Shown here piece by piece: positions 17,329-25,879 of a stretch of DNA of 54,266 nt. The notes under the pieces were generated by a model. That model saw nothing but the letters and a program-made list of their open reading frames with translations, searched no databases and had not been told where the DNA came from. Made by a program: the position numbers and the translations under genes. Every line of letters starts with the position of its first letter. The stretch's first letter is position 1. This stretch comes from Bradyrhizobium nivariense (GTDB taxonomy: Bacteria; Pseudomonadota; Alphaproteobacteria; Rhizobiales; Xanthobacteraceae): positions 1-54,266 of the forward strand of contig NZ_JARVWW010000046.1 of assembly GCF_029846715.1 (NCBI RefSeq). Direction: 5' to 3'.

Positions 17329-17348
17329 ATAGTCTCACGTGCAACTAT
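17329..17348. promoter_or_regulatory. 20-bp palindrome, candidate MarR operator
   Basis: ATAGT-CT-CACGTG-CA-ACTAT: the outer ATAGT/ACTAT arms and the central CACGTG are perfectly palindromic, with only the two 2-base spacers not matching. It lies 42 bp upstream of the hydroxylase start (minus) and just ahead of the MarR gene (plus), in a 71-bp divergent spacer. This size and symmetry suit a MarR dimer. Confidence 0.65.
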
Positions 17349-17357
17349 TTTGGACCG

Positions 17358-17939
17358 GTGCCGGCCGGCCGTCAACTGGAATTCGGAGCGCTCTCCTTGG
17401 CAAGGACATCCAGCGACATCGCGCTGAAGACACGGGTGGCCGACGAGGCTTTACCGCAGCCAAAAACGCGGCTCGACCTGTTCAAGTTCGTGCCGTTCCG
17501 CCTCAACCGGCTCGCGGCGGAAGTCAGTGCCGCGCTTTCGGTCGAATATCAGGAACGTCACGGCCTCGACATCCCGGCCTGGCGCGTGATCGCGACGCTC
17601 GGCTTCCGCAACGATGCCTGCAGCGCGCAGTACGTCGCGCAATGCACCCGCACGCATAAATCCACCATCAGCCGCGCGGTGACCATGCTGCTGCAGCAGG
17701 GGTTGATCGAGCGCGTCGAGAACGAAGCTGATCGCCGCGAATTCCGCCTGCAGCTGACAAAGAAGGGCCGCACGCTCTACGAGGAGCTGTTTCCGCAATT
17801 GCTGCGGCGGGAAGACGAGATCCTCGCCTGCCTCACCGCGCAGGAGCGCAAGCAGCTATCGACGCTGCTCGGCAAGATCGAACAGAGCCTCGACCTGATC
17901 CAGACCAGCGAGGAGGCCGACGCCAAGCAGGCGTATTGA
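17358..17939 (+). CDS. MarR family transcriptional regulator
   Basis: Winged-helix regulator of about 180-193 residues. The DNA-binding part is visible as YVAQCTRTHKSTISRAVTML followed by the wing ENEADRREFRLQLTKKGRTLYEEL. The annotated start is GTG at 17358, but it has no ribosome site and would place the start 9 bp after the candidate operator. TTG at 17397 (preceded by CGGAG 8 bases upstream) or GTG at about 17436 are plausible alternatives and leave room for a promoter. Divergent from the hydroxylase-to-fahA run; likely its local repressor, responding to an aromatic acid such as homogentisate or a hydroxyphenylacetate. Confidence 0.9.
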   Translation: MPAGRQLEFGALSLARTSSDIALKTRVADEALPQPKTRLDLFKFVPFRLNRLAAEVSAALSVEYQERHGLDIPAWRVIATLGFRNDACSAQYVAQCTRTHKSTISRAVTMLLQQGLIERVENEADRREFRLQLTKKGRTLYEELFPQLLRREDEILACLTAQERKQLSTLLGKIEQSLDLIQTSEEADAKQAY

Positions 17940-17960
17940 CACCTCGCGTGACGCCAGACC

Positions 17961-18070
17961 CTCATCCTGAGGAGCGCGCTCTTCGCGCGCGTCTCGAAGG
18001 ATGAAGACCGAGCTGCGACAGCTGGGCCTGCATGGTTCGAGACGGCGCTTTGCGCCTCCTCACCATGAGG
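17961..18070. repeat. Dispersed palindromic repeat, family B (copy 1)
   Basis: Two modules: CTCATCCTGAGG...GTCTCGAAGGATGA and then GCCTGCATGGTTCGAGAC...CTCACCATGAGG. The second copy at 44719-44834 has the same two modules in the opposite order. Each module has an internal hairpin (GCGCGCTCTTCGCGCGC; GGCGCTTTGCGCC). It lies between the convergent MarR gene and the lactonase-family gene. Confidence 0.82.
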
Positions 18071-18082
18071 ATCGGCAAGCAG

Positions 18083-18889
18083 TCATTTGGCAAACGACCG
18101 CGACGGCGGCAAATGCAGCGCCCAGGCATCGACCTTGTCGCTGGCGCGCGGATAGATCTCGGTCACGATCGGATCATGCCCGGGAATGAACCGGTCAGGA
18201 TGGCCGGCGAGACGCTCGATCGTCTCCCAGCCAACCGCCATGTCGCCGACATTGTAGACGATCGGGAATGGGCTCCGGCGCTGGAGATTGGCGTAATAAT
18301 GCGCGGCGTCGGAGGCGAGCACCACCGGTCCGCGGGCGGTCTCGACCCTCACCACCTGCAAGCCGTCCGAATGGCCGCCGACGCGGTGCACGGTGACGCC
18401 GGGCGCGACTTCGCCGTCGCCGGAATAGAAATTGACGCGTTCGCCATAGACATGGCGGACCATCTGCGTGACGTGCTCGACCGAGAACGGATGTCGCAGC
18501 AGTCCGTTGCACATGCAGCGCCCCGTCGCGTAAGCCATCTCGCGCTCCTGGAGATGGAAGCGCGCGCTGGGGAAGCGGTCGAGATTGCCGGCGTGGTCAT
18601 AATGCAGATGTGTCACGATGATGTCGCGAATCGCTGGCGCCGCGACACCAAAGCGCTCCAGCGCATCGACCGGATTGAGCGTCAGCTTGCGTGCTCGCAA
18701 GCCCGCCTCCTCGGCATTGAAGCCGGTATCGACCAGGATGTCGCGGCCGCCGCCGCGGATCAGCCAGACGAAATAGTCGAGATCCTGCGCCGCGCTGTCA
18801 TGCGGATCGGGCGCCAGGAAATTCATATTGGGGGTGCGGGGCGACATCGTCGCATAGCGCAGTGCGTAGATTTCGTAGGCGTTTCCCAT
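18083..18889 (-). CDS. MBL-fold lactonase, N-acyl homoserine lactonase family
   Basis: 268 residues. All dinuclear metal ligands of the family are present: HLHYDHAGN (HxHxDH), H in VGGHSDGLQ, D in LASDAAHYY and the final H in IPGHDPIV. Spacing and the 250-270 residue size resemble AttM/BlcC-type lactonases, which open acyl-homoserine lactones or gamma-butyrolactone; the actual substrate cannot be read from sequence. The start ATG at 18889 begins MGNAYEIYALRYATMSP; the frame is open upstream for 43 more codons, but that part is not family-like and runs into the regulatory region. A perfect CRP-type site lies 114 bp upstream. Confidence 0.85.
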   Translation of the reverse strand: MGNAYEIYALRYATMSPRTPNMNFLAPDPHDSAAQDLDYFVWLIRGGGRDILVDTGFNAEEAGLRARKLTLNPVDALERFGVAAPAIRDIIVTHLHYDHAGNLDRFPSARFHLQEREMAYATGRCMCNGLLRHPFSVEHVTQMVRHVYGERVNFYSGDGEVAPGVTVHRVGGHSDGLQVVRVETARGPVVLASDAAHYYANLQRRSPFPIVYNVGDMAVGWETIERLAGHPDRFIPGHDPIVTEIYPRASDKVDAWALHLPPSRSFAK

Positions 18890-19001
18890 GATTTTGATCT
18901 TGCTCTTTTTTCTGGGTGGACCTTCAGGAGCGATCGATCGCACCAAGCCATTGTCCGCCGCAAAGGTCAAACACCAGAGGCCGCGAAGGGCGCCGGCCTG
19001 C

Positions 19002-19021
19002 AATGTGAGACCAATCACATT
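19002..19021. promoter_or_regulatory. Perfect CRP-type binding site
   Basis: AATGTGA-GACCAA-TCACATT: matches the E. coli CRP consensus TGTGA-N6-TCACA at all ten positions (19004-19019), and the symmetry extends two bases on each side. It is 114 bp upstream of the lactonase-family start and 278 bp upstream of the pseudo-caspase start. The CRP-type regulator at 25944-26618 has the matching recognition residues. Confidence 0.75.
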
Positions 19022-19029
19022 TCTGTCGC

Positions 19030-19080
19030 CAGGACTGCCCTAACATCAGGACTGCCCTAACATCATGACTGCCCTAACAT
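19030..19080. repeat. 17-bp tandem repeat, 3 units
   Basis: CAGGACTGCCCTAACAT at 19030-19046 and 19047-19063, then CATGACTGCCCTAACAT at 19064-19080, one mismatch in the third. Intergenic, starting 10 bp after the CRP-type site. The 17-bp period is not a multiple of the helical repeat. Confidence 0.95.
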
Positions 19081-19297
19081 GGAGCCACAATGTCAACCAC
19101 AATGGATCGCGTACAATCGTGACACCCGTTTATTCCCCTCGCAACGTGCCCATGCGTCGCGGTCAATTGTCGCGATAGCGCCGAATCTGCAAGCGGTTGA
19201 CGCCCTCGTTCCCCGGTTTGATAATGCACATTGCGTAAGTTAAGGTCGCCGCGGCGCAAGCTGGAAACGGCGCCTTTTTGGCTGGACCGCGCTGATT

Positions 19298-20797
19298 ATG
19301 AAAATTCGCTTCCTTTTCCTTCTGCCCTTGCTCGTCGCGCTGATCCCGACCGCTCCGTTGCTTGCGGCCGGCGATCGCTTTGCGCTGGTCATCGGCAACG
19401 CCAAATATCCGGACGCCGACGCCCCGCTGAAGGAACCGCTCAACGACGCGCGCGACGTCGCCGACGAGCTCAAGCGCGACGGTTTTTCCGTCGAAACCGG
19501 TGAGAACCTGACCGGAGACGGCATGCGCCGCGCCTTCGACAAGCTGTACGGCAAGATCAAGCCGGGGTCGGTGGCACTGGTGTTCTTCAGCGGCTTCGGC
19601 ATCCAGTCGGCGCGGCAAAGCTACCTGCTGCCGATCGACGCGCAGATCTGGACCGAATCCGACGTGCGCCGCGACGGCATCAGCCTCGAAACCGTGCTCA
19701 GCGAGCTCAACACCCGCGGCGCCGGCGTCAAGATCGCGCTAATCGATGCCTCCAGACGCAACCCGTTCGAGCGCCGGTTCCGCAGCTTCTCGGCCGGCCT
19801 CACCCCGGTCATCGCGCCGAACGGCACGCTGGTGATGTATTCAGCGGCGCTGGCCTCGGTGGTGTCGGATGCCGGCGGCGAGCACAGCCTGTTCGTCCAG
19901 GAACTCCTCAAGGAAATCCGCGTGCCCGACCTGATGGCCGAGGAGACGCTGAACCGCACCAAGATGGGCGTCACCCGCGCCTCGCGGAGCGAGCAGGTGC
20001 CGTGGATATCCTCTTCACTGGCTGAAGATTTCTCGTTCATTCCGGGGGCCGGCGGGTCGCGTCCGACAACGCCGCCGCCGCCCGCGCCACCCGCTCCGCC
20101 ACCGGTCGTCGCCAACAACCCGCCGCCGGCTCCGCCCGCACCATCGCCGCCTCCGCCAGCGAAACCGGCCGACACGGCGGCTGCTCCGTCACCGAAGCCG
20201 CAGGTCGACGCCGCCTTGCCGCCACCGCCACCGCCGGTGAAACCGGCCGATCCTGTCATCGCTCCGAGCATGGATAGCGGGCCGAGCGCGGCCGCCCTGG
20301 CGGAGGATCCCACCATCAAGGGCCTGACGGCCAAGATCGCCGCCAATCCGGACGACGTGAACGCGCTCTACCGGCGCGGCCAGGTCTATGCCAGCAAGGG
20401 CGCCTACAATCTGGCCATCAAGGATTTTGACGAGTCGCTCCGGATCAACCCGAAAGACGTCGAGGCTCTGAACAACCGCTGCTGGACCCGCACTGTGGTC
20501 GGCGACCTCCAGGGCGCGCTGAAGGATTGCAACGAGGCCCTGCGGCTGCGGCCGAACTTCGTCGATGCACTGGACAGCCGGGGGCTCGTCAATTTGAAAT
20601 CGGGAGCGGCCAAGAACGCCATCGCCGATTTCGACGCGGCCCTGAGGATCAATCCGCGCCTGACCTCCTCGCTGTTCGGACGCGGGATCGCCAAGCAGCG
20701 CAACGGCTCGGCCCAGGAAGGCGCGCTCGACATCGCCAATGCCAAGGCGATGGATCCGAACATTGTTCAGGAATTCGCAAGCTACGGAGTGCGTTGA
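19298..20797 (+). CDS. Secreted pseudo-caspase (peptidase C14 fold) with Pro-rich linker and TPRs
   Basis: 499 residues. Signal peptide at 1-23 (FLFLLPLLVALIPTAPLLAA). Caspase-like domain at about 26-250: RFALVIGNAKYPD, then LVFFSGFGIQ, LLPIDAQ and ALIDASRRNPFERRFR. The catalytic His position (normal SGHG) is F100 and the catalytic Cys position (normal DAC) is S152, so caspase-type cleavage should be impossible. A Pro/Ala-rich linker covers about 255-325, followed by at least three TPR units at about 335-485 (ALYRRGQVYASKGAYNLAIK, ALNNRCWTRTVVGDLQGALK, ALDSRGLVNLKSGAAKNAIA). Probably a periplasmic scaffold or sensor. The OmpA-domain gene follows 142 bp later. A related pseudo-caspase lies at 46161-47009. 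Start ATG chosen by the signal peptide; the ribosome site is weak. Confidence 0.88.
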   Translation: MKIRFLFLLPLLVALIPTAPLLAAGDRFALVIGNAKYPDADAPLKEPLNDARDVADELKRDGFSVETGENLTGDGMRRAFDKLYGKIKPGSVALVFFSGFGIQSARQSYLLPIDAQIWTESDVRRDGISLETVLSELNTRGAGVKIALIDASRRNPFERRFRSFSAGLTPVIAPNGTLVMYSAALASVVSDAGGEHSLFVQELLKEIRVPDLMAEETLNRTKMGVTRASRSEQVPWISSSLAEDFSFIPGAGGSRPTTPPPPAPPAPPPVVANNPPPAPPAPSPPPPAKPADTAAAPSPKPQVDAALPPPPPPVKPADPVIAPSMDSGPSAAALAEDPTIKGLTAKIAANPDDVNALYRRGQVYASKGAYNLAIKDFDESLRINPKDVEALNNRCWTRTVVGDLQGALKDCNEALRLRPNFVDALDSRGLVNLKSGAAKNAIADFDAALRINPRLTSSLFGRGIAKQRNGSAQEGALDIANAKAMDPNIVQEFASYGVR

Positions 20798-20939
20798 TAT
20801 TTTTTGAATCGGGGCCGATGCGCCTCGAACCCTCGACGGCCCGGCGAAGACTAATCGAACGGATGCCGCAGGCCGCCTTTCGGGGGCTTATTGCAGGATT
20901 TTGGAATCGCGCCAGCTGGCTGCGCAGGAGGGACTGGCT

Positions 20940-21611
20940 ATGAGATTGGCTGCAAAGGGACTTACCGCAATCCTGTCCATCATCACCGTCGGCGCCGCGC
21001 TGTCGCTGACGATCCCGCTGGCATTCGCGGGCGACGACGGCAACAGCAAGAACGTCACCGAGGACGAGATCGTCCGCGCGCTGGCGCCGCCGCCGAAAAA
21101 GCCGCTGACCCGCGGCCTCTCGATTGCTCCGCAGGCCGATCCCGCGCCGAGTGCGTCGGAGACCAAGCTGATCCAGTCCGTGCGCGGCCGCTCGACGCGC
21201 TCGCTTTCGTCGACCGAGCGTGAAGAAATCGCGTCGGTGGCCATGGACAAGCCGAATATCGATCTGGAAATCACGTTCGACTACAACTCTGCCAATATCA
21301 GCGCCAAATCGCTCACCTCGGTACAGGCGCTCGGCCGTGCGCTGACCAGCCCCGACCTGAAAGGCTCGACCTTCGTGGTCGCCGGCCACACTGACGCTGC
21401 CGGCGGCGAGGCCTACAACCAGGACCTTTCGGAGCGCCGCGCGGATTCTATCAAGCGCTATCTGGTCGACAAGTACAGCATCTCCGCGACCGACCTCGTC
21501 ACCGTCGGCTACGGCAAGAGCAAGCTGAAGGACCCGAGCCAGCCGATGGCGGAGGTCAATCGTCGCGTGCAGGTCGTCAACATGGAAAACAAGACCACCG
21601 CATCGAAGTGA
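20940..21611 (+). CDS. OmpA-domain cell-envelope protein
   Basis: 223 residues. N-terminal signal or membrane anchor (ILSIITVGAALSLTIPLAFA), a 90-residue low-complexity region, then a C-terminal OmpA domain: ITFDYNSANISAKSL, VAGHTDAAGGEAYNQDLSER and RRVQVVN. The D..LSERRAD stretch is the peptidoglycan-binding signature. It probably tethers an envelope complex to the cell wall from the periplasmic side. The ATG at 20940 has AGGAGGG about 8 bases upstream. It follows the pseudo-caspase/TPR gene in the same direction and is closed by a terminator at 21673, so the two likely form a short operon. Confidence 0.9.
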   Translation: MRLAAKGLTAILSIITVGAALSLTIPLAFAGDDGNSKNVTEDEIVRALAPPPKKPLTRGLSIAPQADPAPSASETKLIQSVRGRSTRSLSSTEREEIASVAMDKPNIDLEITFDYNSANISAKSLTSVQALGRALTSPDLKGSTFVVAGHTDAAGGEAYNQDLSERRADSIKRYLVDKYSISATDLVTVGYGKSKLKDPSQPMAEVNRRVQVVNMENKTTASK

Positions 21612-21672
21612 CCACGACGTAATGCTTTGAAGTGACAAGTCGTGATGTGGTGTAAAGTCTCGCTTCCAGAGC

Positions 21673-21706
21673 GCGTCCCGCAGCCTTGCGGGACGCTGCT
21701 TTGTTT
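21673..21706 (+). terminator. Rho-independent terminator after OmpA-domain gene
   Basis: Stem GCGTCCCGCA / TGCGGGACGC (10 bp, 21673-21682 with 21687-21696), loop GCCT, followed by TGCTTTGTTT. It starts 62 bp after the stop and separates this transcript from the efflux genes. Confidence 0.8.
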
Positions 21707-21769
21707 CAGGGAAATGCTCTCCATGGGCCGTGTGCGGATGGCCGTGAGCCAGGCCAGGACGATCCGGCG

Positions 21770-22699
21770 ATGAACCTCTCCGAATATCTCAAGCCGGCCG
21801 GAACGATGGTCTTCGTCGTTGCGCTCGGCGTCGGCTATTATCTGTTCGAGCACCGGCATCGCCCCGAGGCCAAGGAAACGCCGAGCGAGGCGCTGGTCAT
21901 CGTGACGAAGTCGACCAATGCCTGCTTTTCCGATCTGGTCCGGGTGACCGGCTTCTTCGTGCCGCGCCGCGAAGCCGTGGTCGTCGCCGACCAGGAGGGG
22001 TCCAGGGTCACCGACCTCTTCGTCACCGAGGGCACCCTTGTCACCGACAATCAGGAGCTGGCGCGCCTGACCGCGCCGCCCCAGATCCCGGGCCAGCCGC
22101 AGCGGCCCGGCCCGCAAGGCCCGGTCTCGCTGAAGGCCCCTGCGCCGGGCCTCGTCACCGAGGTCCGCACCATCGTCGGCGCGCCGGCCTCGCCGCAGGC
22201 CGGCCCGATGTTCCGCATCGCCGTCAACAACGAGATCGAGCTCGACGCGCAGGTCCCGGCGGTGCACATGCCCAAGCTCAGCTCCGGCGCGACCGTGCGC
22301 ATCAGCCGCGACGACGCGCCCGATTTGATCGGGCGGGTCAGGTTGGTCGCGCCCGAAATCGATCGCGCCACCCAACTCGGCCGCGTTCGCATCAGCGTCA
22401 CCAACAATCCCTCGCTGAAAGTCGGCGTGTTCGCCCGCGCCTCGATCGACGCCAAGCGAAGCTGCGGCGTCGCGGTTCCCAAGACCGCTATCGACCATCT
22501 CACCGTGCAGGTCGTCAAGGGCAACATTGTCGAGACGCGCAAGGTACGGGTCGGGCTGTCGTCCGACAGCGCCACGGAAATCCTCGAGGGCCTCGACGTC
22601 GGCGAAATCGTCGTCGCCGACGCCGGCTCTTCGCTGCATGACGGCGACCAGATCAAGACCATGTTCGCCGATGAACTCGATCGCACGCGGGTACGCTGA
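21770..22699 (+). CDS. RND efflux periplasmic adaptor (HlyD/MFP family)
   Basis: 309 residues, inner-membrane anchored by one helix (MVFVVALGVGYYLF, about residues 13-26). Lipoyl/barrel-sandwich part: VVADQEGSRVTDLFVTEGTL with the return strand LKAPAPGLVTEVRTIVG; then beta-barrel and membrane-proximal domains (VAVPKTAI, GLDVGEIVVADA). The alpha-hairpin is very short, about 25 residues and Pro-rich, unlike typical AcrA. Two Cys, C52 (NACFSD) and C232 (KRSCGVAVP), are matched in the adaptor at 45006-45893. The start at 21770 has a poor ribosome site (AGGA 10 bases ahead). The stop overlaps the transporter start by one base (TGATG), so translation is coupled. Confidence 0.88.
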   Translation: MNLSEYLKPAGTMVFVVALGVGYYLFEHRHRPEAKETPSEALVIVTKSTNACFSDLVRVTGFFVPRREAVVVADQEGSRVTDLFVTEGTLVTDNQELARLTAPPQIPGQPQRPGPQGPVSLKAPAPGLVTEVRTIVGAPASPQAGPMFRIAVNNEIELDAQVPAVHMPKLSSGATVRISRDDAPDLIGRVRLVAPEIDRATQLGRVRISVTNNPSLKVGVFARASIDAKRSCGVAVPKTAIDHLTVQVVKGNIVETRKVRVGLSSDSATEILEGLDVGEIVVADAGSSLHDGDQIKTMFADELDRTRVR

Positions 22700-25600
22700 T
22701 GGCTCTCAATATCTCGGCATGGTCGATCCGCAATCCGCTGCCGTCGGTCGTTTTCTCCATCATCCTCCTGATCCTCGGCTGGGTGTCCTTCACCAAGCTC
22801 GCGGTGACGCGGCTACCCTCGGCCGACATTCCCGTGATCTCGGTCGCGGTATCGCAGTTCGGCGCGGCACCCGCCGAGCTCGAATCCCAGGTCACCAAGA
22901 CGGTTGAAGACGCCGTCTCCGGTGTCGAAGGCGTCAGGCACATCACCTCGCAGATCACCGACGGCCTGTCGGTGACCACCATCCAGTTCGCGCTGGAAAC
23001 AAACACCGACCGTGCGCTCAACGACGTCAAGGACGCGGTGACGCGCGTACGTTCCAACCTGCCGCAAAACGTCACCGAACCCCTGATCCAGCGCGTCGAC
23101 GTCATCGGCCTGCCGATCGTCACCTACGCCGCGATCTCCCCCGGCAAAACGCCGGAACAGCTCTCCTATTTCGTCGACGACGTGGTCAAGCGCGCGCTGC
23201 AGGGCGTGCGCGGCGTCGCCCAGGTCGAGCGCATCGGCGGTGTCGAGCGCGAGATCCTGGTCTCGCTCGATCCCGATCGCCTGCAGGCGATGGGGCTGAC
23301 TGCCGTCAATGTCAGCCAGAGCCTGCGCGGCACCAATGTCGACGTCGCCGGCGGCCGCGCCGAGATCGGCAAGAACGACCAGGCGATCCGCACGCTTGCG
23401 GGCGCCAAGACGCTGAGCGACCTCGCCGGCACCATGATTCCGCTGTTCGGCGGCGGCGAGGTCCGGCTCGACGATCTCGGCACCGTCACCGACACCATCG
23501 CAGACCGCCGCACCTTCGCCCGCTTCAACGGCGAGCCGATCGTCGCGCTCGGCATCAAGCGCTCCAAGGGCGCCAGCGACGTGAAGGTGGCCGAGGCCGT
23601 GCAGAAGCGCATCGACGCGCTCAAGGCCACCTATCCCGACGTCGACCTGAAGGTGATCGACACCTCGGTCGAATATACCAACGGCAATTACCACGCGGCG
23701 ATCTCGACCCTGTTCGAAGGCGCCATCCTCGCCGTCGTCATCGTGCTGCTGTTCCTGCGCGACCTGCGCGCCACCATCATCGCCGCGATCTCGCTGCCGT
23801 TGTCGATCTTCCCGGCGTTCTGGGCGATGGACCTCCTCGGCTTCTCGCTCAACCTCGTCAGCTTCCTCGCCATCACGCTGTCGACAGGCATTCTTGTCGA
23901 CGACGCCATCGTCGAGATCGAGAACATCGTCAGGCACATGAACATGGGCAAGTCGCCCTATCGTGCCGCACTCGAAGCCGCCGACGAGATCGGCCTCGCG
24001 GTGATCGCGATCTCGCTGACGATCATCGCGATCTTCGCACCCGCGAGCTTCATGTCGGGCATCGCCGGACAGTTCTTCAAGCAGTTCGGCATCACCGTCT
24101 CGGTGCAGGTATTCTTCTCGCTGCTCGCGGCGCGCTTCGTCACGCCGGTGCTCGCTGCCTACTTCCTCAAACATGGCAATCACGAAGAGCCGCCGCCCGG
24201 CCGCGTGCTGCGGTCCTATCACAGGATCGTGGCCTGGTCGGTGAAGCACTATTTCATCACGGTGCTGGTCGGCTTCGGCGTCTTCGCCGCCTCGATCTGG
24301 AGCATCACGCTGCTGCCGCAGGGCTTCCTGCCGGCGCAGGACAGCGCGCGCTCGCTGCTGGCCCTCGAGCTGCCGCCGGGCACACAGCTCGCCTACACCG
24401 AAAAGGTCACCGAGGATATCGTCGCGCGCCTGCGCAAGCGGTCCGAGGTCAAGAGCATCTTTGTCGACGGCGGCCGCGTTCCACCAGGGACCCAGGAGGT
24501 CCGGCGTGCCGCCCTGATCATCAATTACACGCCCAAGGACAGCCGCGACATCACCCAGCGCGAGCTCGAATTCTCGATCAGCCAGGAACTGGAGAACGTT
24601 CCCGACATCCGCTTCTGGTTCCTCGACGAGAACGGCCTGCGTGCCATCTCGCTGGTTGTGACCGGCGTCGATGCCAACATCGTCAACAATGTCGCCAGCG
24701 AGCTCGCGACGCAGATGAAGCGGATTCCCACCATCTCCAACGTGATCTCGGAAACCACGCTGGAGCGGCCCGAGCTGCGCGTCGAACCGCGCGCCGATCT
24801 CGCCGCCCGGCTCGGCGTCTCGACCGAAAGCCTGTCGCAGACCATCCGCGTCGCCACCATCGGCGACGTCGGTCCCGCGCTCGCCAAGTTCGACGTTGGC
24901 GACCGCCTGGTGCCGATCCGCGTGCAGCTCGAGGATGCCGCGCGCGGCAATCTGAAGACGCTCGAGCAGTTGCGCGTGCCGCTCGGCGAGCACGGCGAGA
25001 AGGGCGGCGTGCCGCTCTCCGTCATCGCCGACGTCAAGCTCGACCAGGGTCCGACCAGCATCAACCGCTACGATCGCGAGCGACAGGCCACCGTCGCGGC
25101 CGATCTCGTCGGCTCCGCCGCGCTCGGCGACGCCACCAAGAAGATCTACGACCTGCCGGTCATGAAGAGCCGGCCGAAGGGCGTGAAGGTGTCACCCTCC
25201 GGCGACGCCGAAAGCCTGAACGAACTGTCCGACGGCTTTGCCACCGCGATCACGGCCGGCCTGATGATGGTCTACGCCGTGCTGGTGCTGCTGTTCGGCA
25301 CCTTCCTGCAGCCGATCACCATCCTGTTCTCGCTGCCGCTCTCGATCGGCGGCGCGATCGCGGCCCTGCTCATCACCGGCAAGCAGCTCACGACACCGGT
25401 GTGGATCGGCATCCTGATGCTGATGGGCATCGTCACCAAGAACGCGATCATGCTGGTGGAATTCGCCATCGAATCCATTCACGCCGGCAAACCGCGCGAC
25501 GAAGCCATGATCGACGCCGGCATGAAGCGTGCCCGCCCGATCGTGATGACCACGATCGCGATGGCCGCCGGCATGATGCCGAGCGCGCTCGCGGTCGGCG

Positions 25601-25848
25601 CCGGCGGTGAGTTCCGCTCGCCGATGGCGCTCGCGGTGATCGGCGGCCTGATCTTCTCGACCATCCTGTCGCTGGTGTTCGTGCCCGCGATGTTCATGGT
25701 GATGGACGATCTCGGCGCCCTGATCTGGCGCTTCGGCAAGCGGCTGGTCGTGCACAGCGAAGATGCGAAGGACGCCGGTCATCACGGCGCTGCGCCTGCC
25801 GAAGCGATGCCGGGGCCGAAGAACATCGCGCACCCTGCGGCGGAGTAG
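22699..25848 (+). CDS. RND family multidrug/solute efflux transporter
   Basis: 1049 residues, the usual AcrB/HAE1 size: twelve membrane segments with two large periplasmic loops. Helix 1 is near residues 12-30 (PSVVFSIILLILGWVSF). The helix 4 proton-relay region reads LSTGILVDDAIVEIENIVRH, with the paired Asp of the family; the helix 10 region contains GILMLMGIVTKNAIMLVEFA. The drug substrate cannot be read from sequence. It pairs with the adaptor immediately upstream; no outer-membrane TolC-like gene follows, so an unlinked one would be used. The last 45 residues (HHGAAPAEAMPGPKNIAHPA) form a soluble tail. Confidence 0.95.
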   Translation: MALNISAWSIRNPLPSVVFSIILLILGWVSFTKLAVTRLPSADIPVISVAVSQFGAAPAELESQVTKTVEDAVSGVEGVRHITSQITDGLSVTTIQFALETNTDRALNDVKDAVTRVRSNLPQNVTEPLIQRVDVIGLPIVTYAAISPGKTPEQLSYFVDDVVKRALQGVRGVAQVERIGGVEREILVSLDPDRLQAMGLTAVNVSQSLRGTNVDVAGGRAEIGKNDQAIRTLAGAKTLSDLAGTMIPLFGGGEVRLDDLGTVTDTIADRRTFARFNGEPIVALGIKRSKGASDVKVAEAVQKRIDALKATYPDVDLKVIDTSVEYTNGNYHAAISTLFEGAILAVVIVLLFLRDLRATIIAAISLPLSIFPAFWAMDLLGFSLNLVSFLAITLSTGILVDDAIVEIENIVRHMNMGKSPYRAALEAADEIGLAVIAISLTIIAIFAPASFMSGIAGQFFKQFGITVSVQVFFSLLAARFVTPVLAAYFLKHGNHEEPPPGRVLRSYHRIVAWSVKHYFITVLVGFGVFAASIWSITLLPQGFLPAQDSARSLLALELPPGTQLAYTEKVTEDIVARLRKRSEVKSIFVDGGRVPPGTQEVRRAALIINYTPKDSRDITQRELEFSISQELENVPDIRFWFLDENGLRAISLVVTGVDANIVNNVASELATQMKRIPTISNVISETTLERPELRVEPRADLAARLGVSTESLSQTIRVATIGDVGPALAKFDVGDRLVPIRVQLEDAARGNLKTLEQLRVPLGEHGEKGGVPLSVIADVKLDQGPTSINRYDRERQATVAADLVGSAALGDATKKIYDLPVMKSRPKGVKVSPSGDAESLNELSDGFATAITAGLMMVYAVLVLLFGTFLQPITILFSLPLSIGGAIAALLITGKQLTTPVWIGILMLMGIVTKNAIMLVEFAIESIHAGKPRDEAMIDAGMKRARPIVMTTIAMAAGMMPSALAVGAGGEFRSPMALAVIGGLIFSTILSLVFVPAMFMVMDDLGALIWRFGKRLVVHSEDAKDAGHHGAAPAEAMPGPKNIAHPAAE

Positions 25849-25879
25849 ATTCCGGGCGAGCGATAGGGTGCCCACAAAA

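Larger units (their letters stand above)
18890..19297. other. 408-bp divergent intergenic region
   Basis: Separates the lactonase-family gene (minus) from the pseudo-caspase gene (plus). It holds the CRP-type palindrome at 19002-19021 and the three-unit 17-bp repeat at 19030-19080. From 19081 to 19297 nothing could be assigned beyond being A/T-richer than coding DNA; the pseudo-caspase promoter should lie here. No open reading frame looks genuine. Confidence 0.6.

Noticed and set aside
19030..19080. CRISPR array
   Set aside because: The 17-bp units are directly adjacent with no spacers, and no cas genes are in the window.
19298..20797. Active metacaspase-type peptidase
   Set aside because: Both catalytic residues are replaced (F100, S152).
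22813..24993. 726-codon open frame on the minus strand opposite the RND transporter
   Set aside because: Very rich in Asp, Arg and His, as expected for the complement of high-GC coding DNA, with no domain. The plus strand encodes a full RND transporter.
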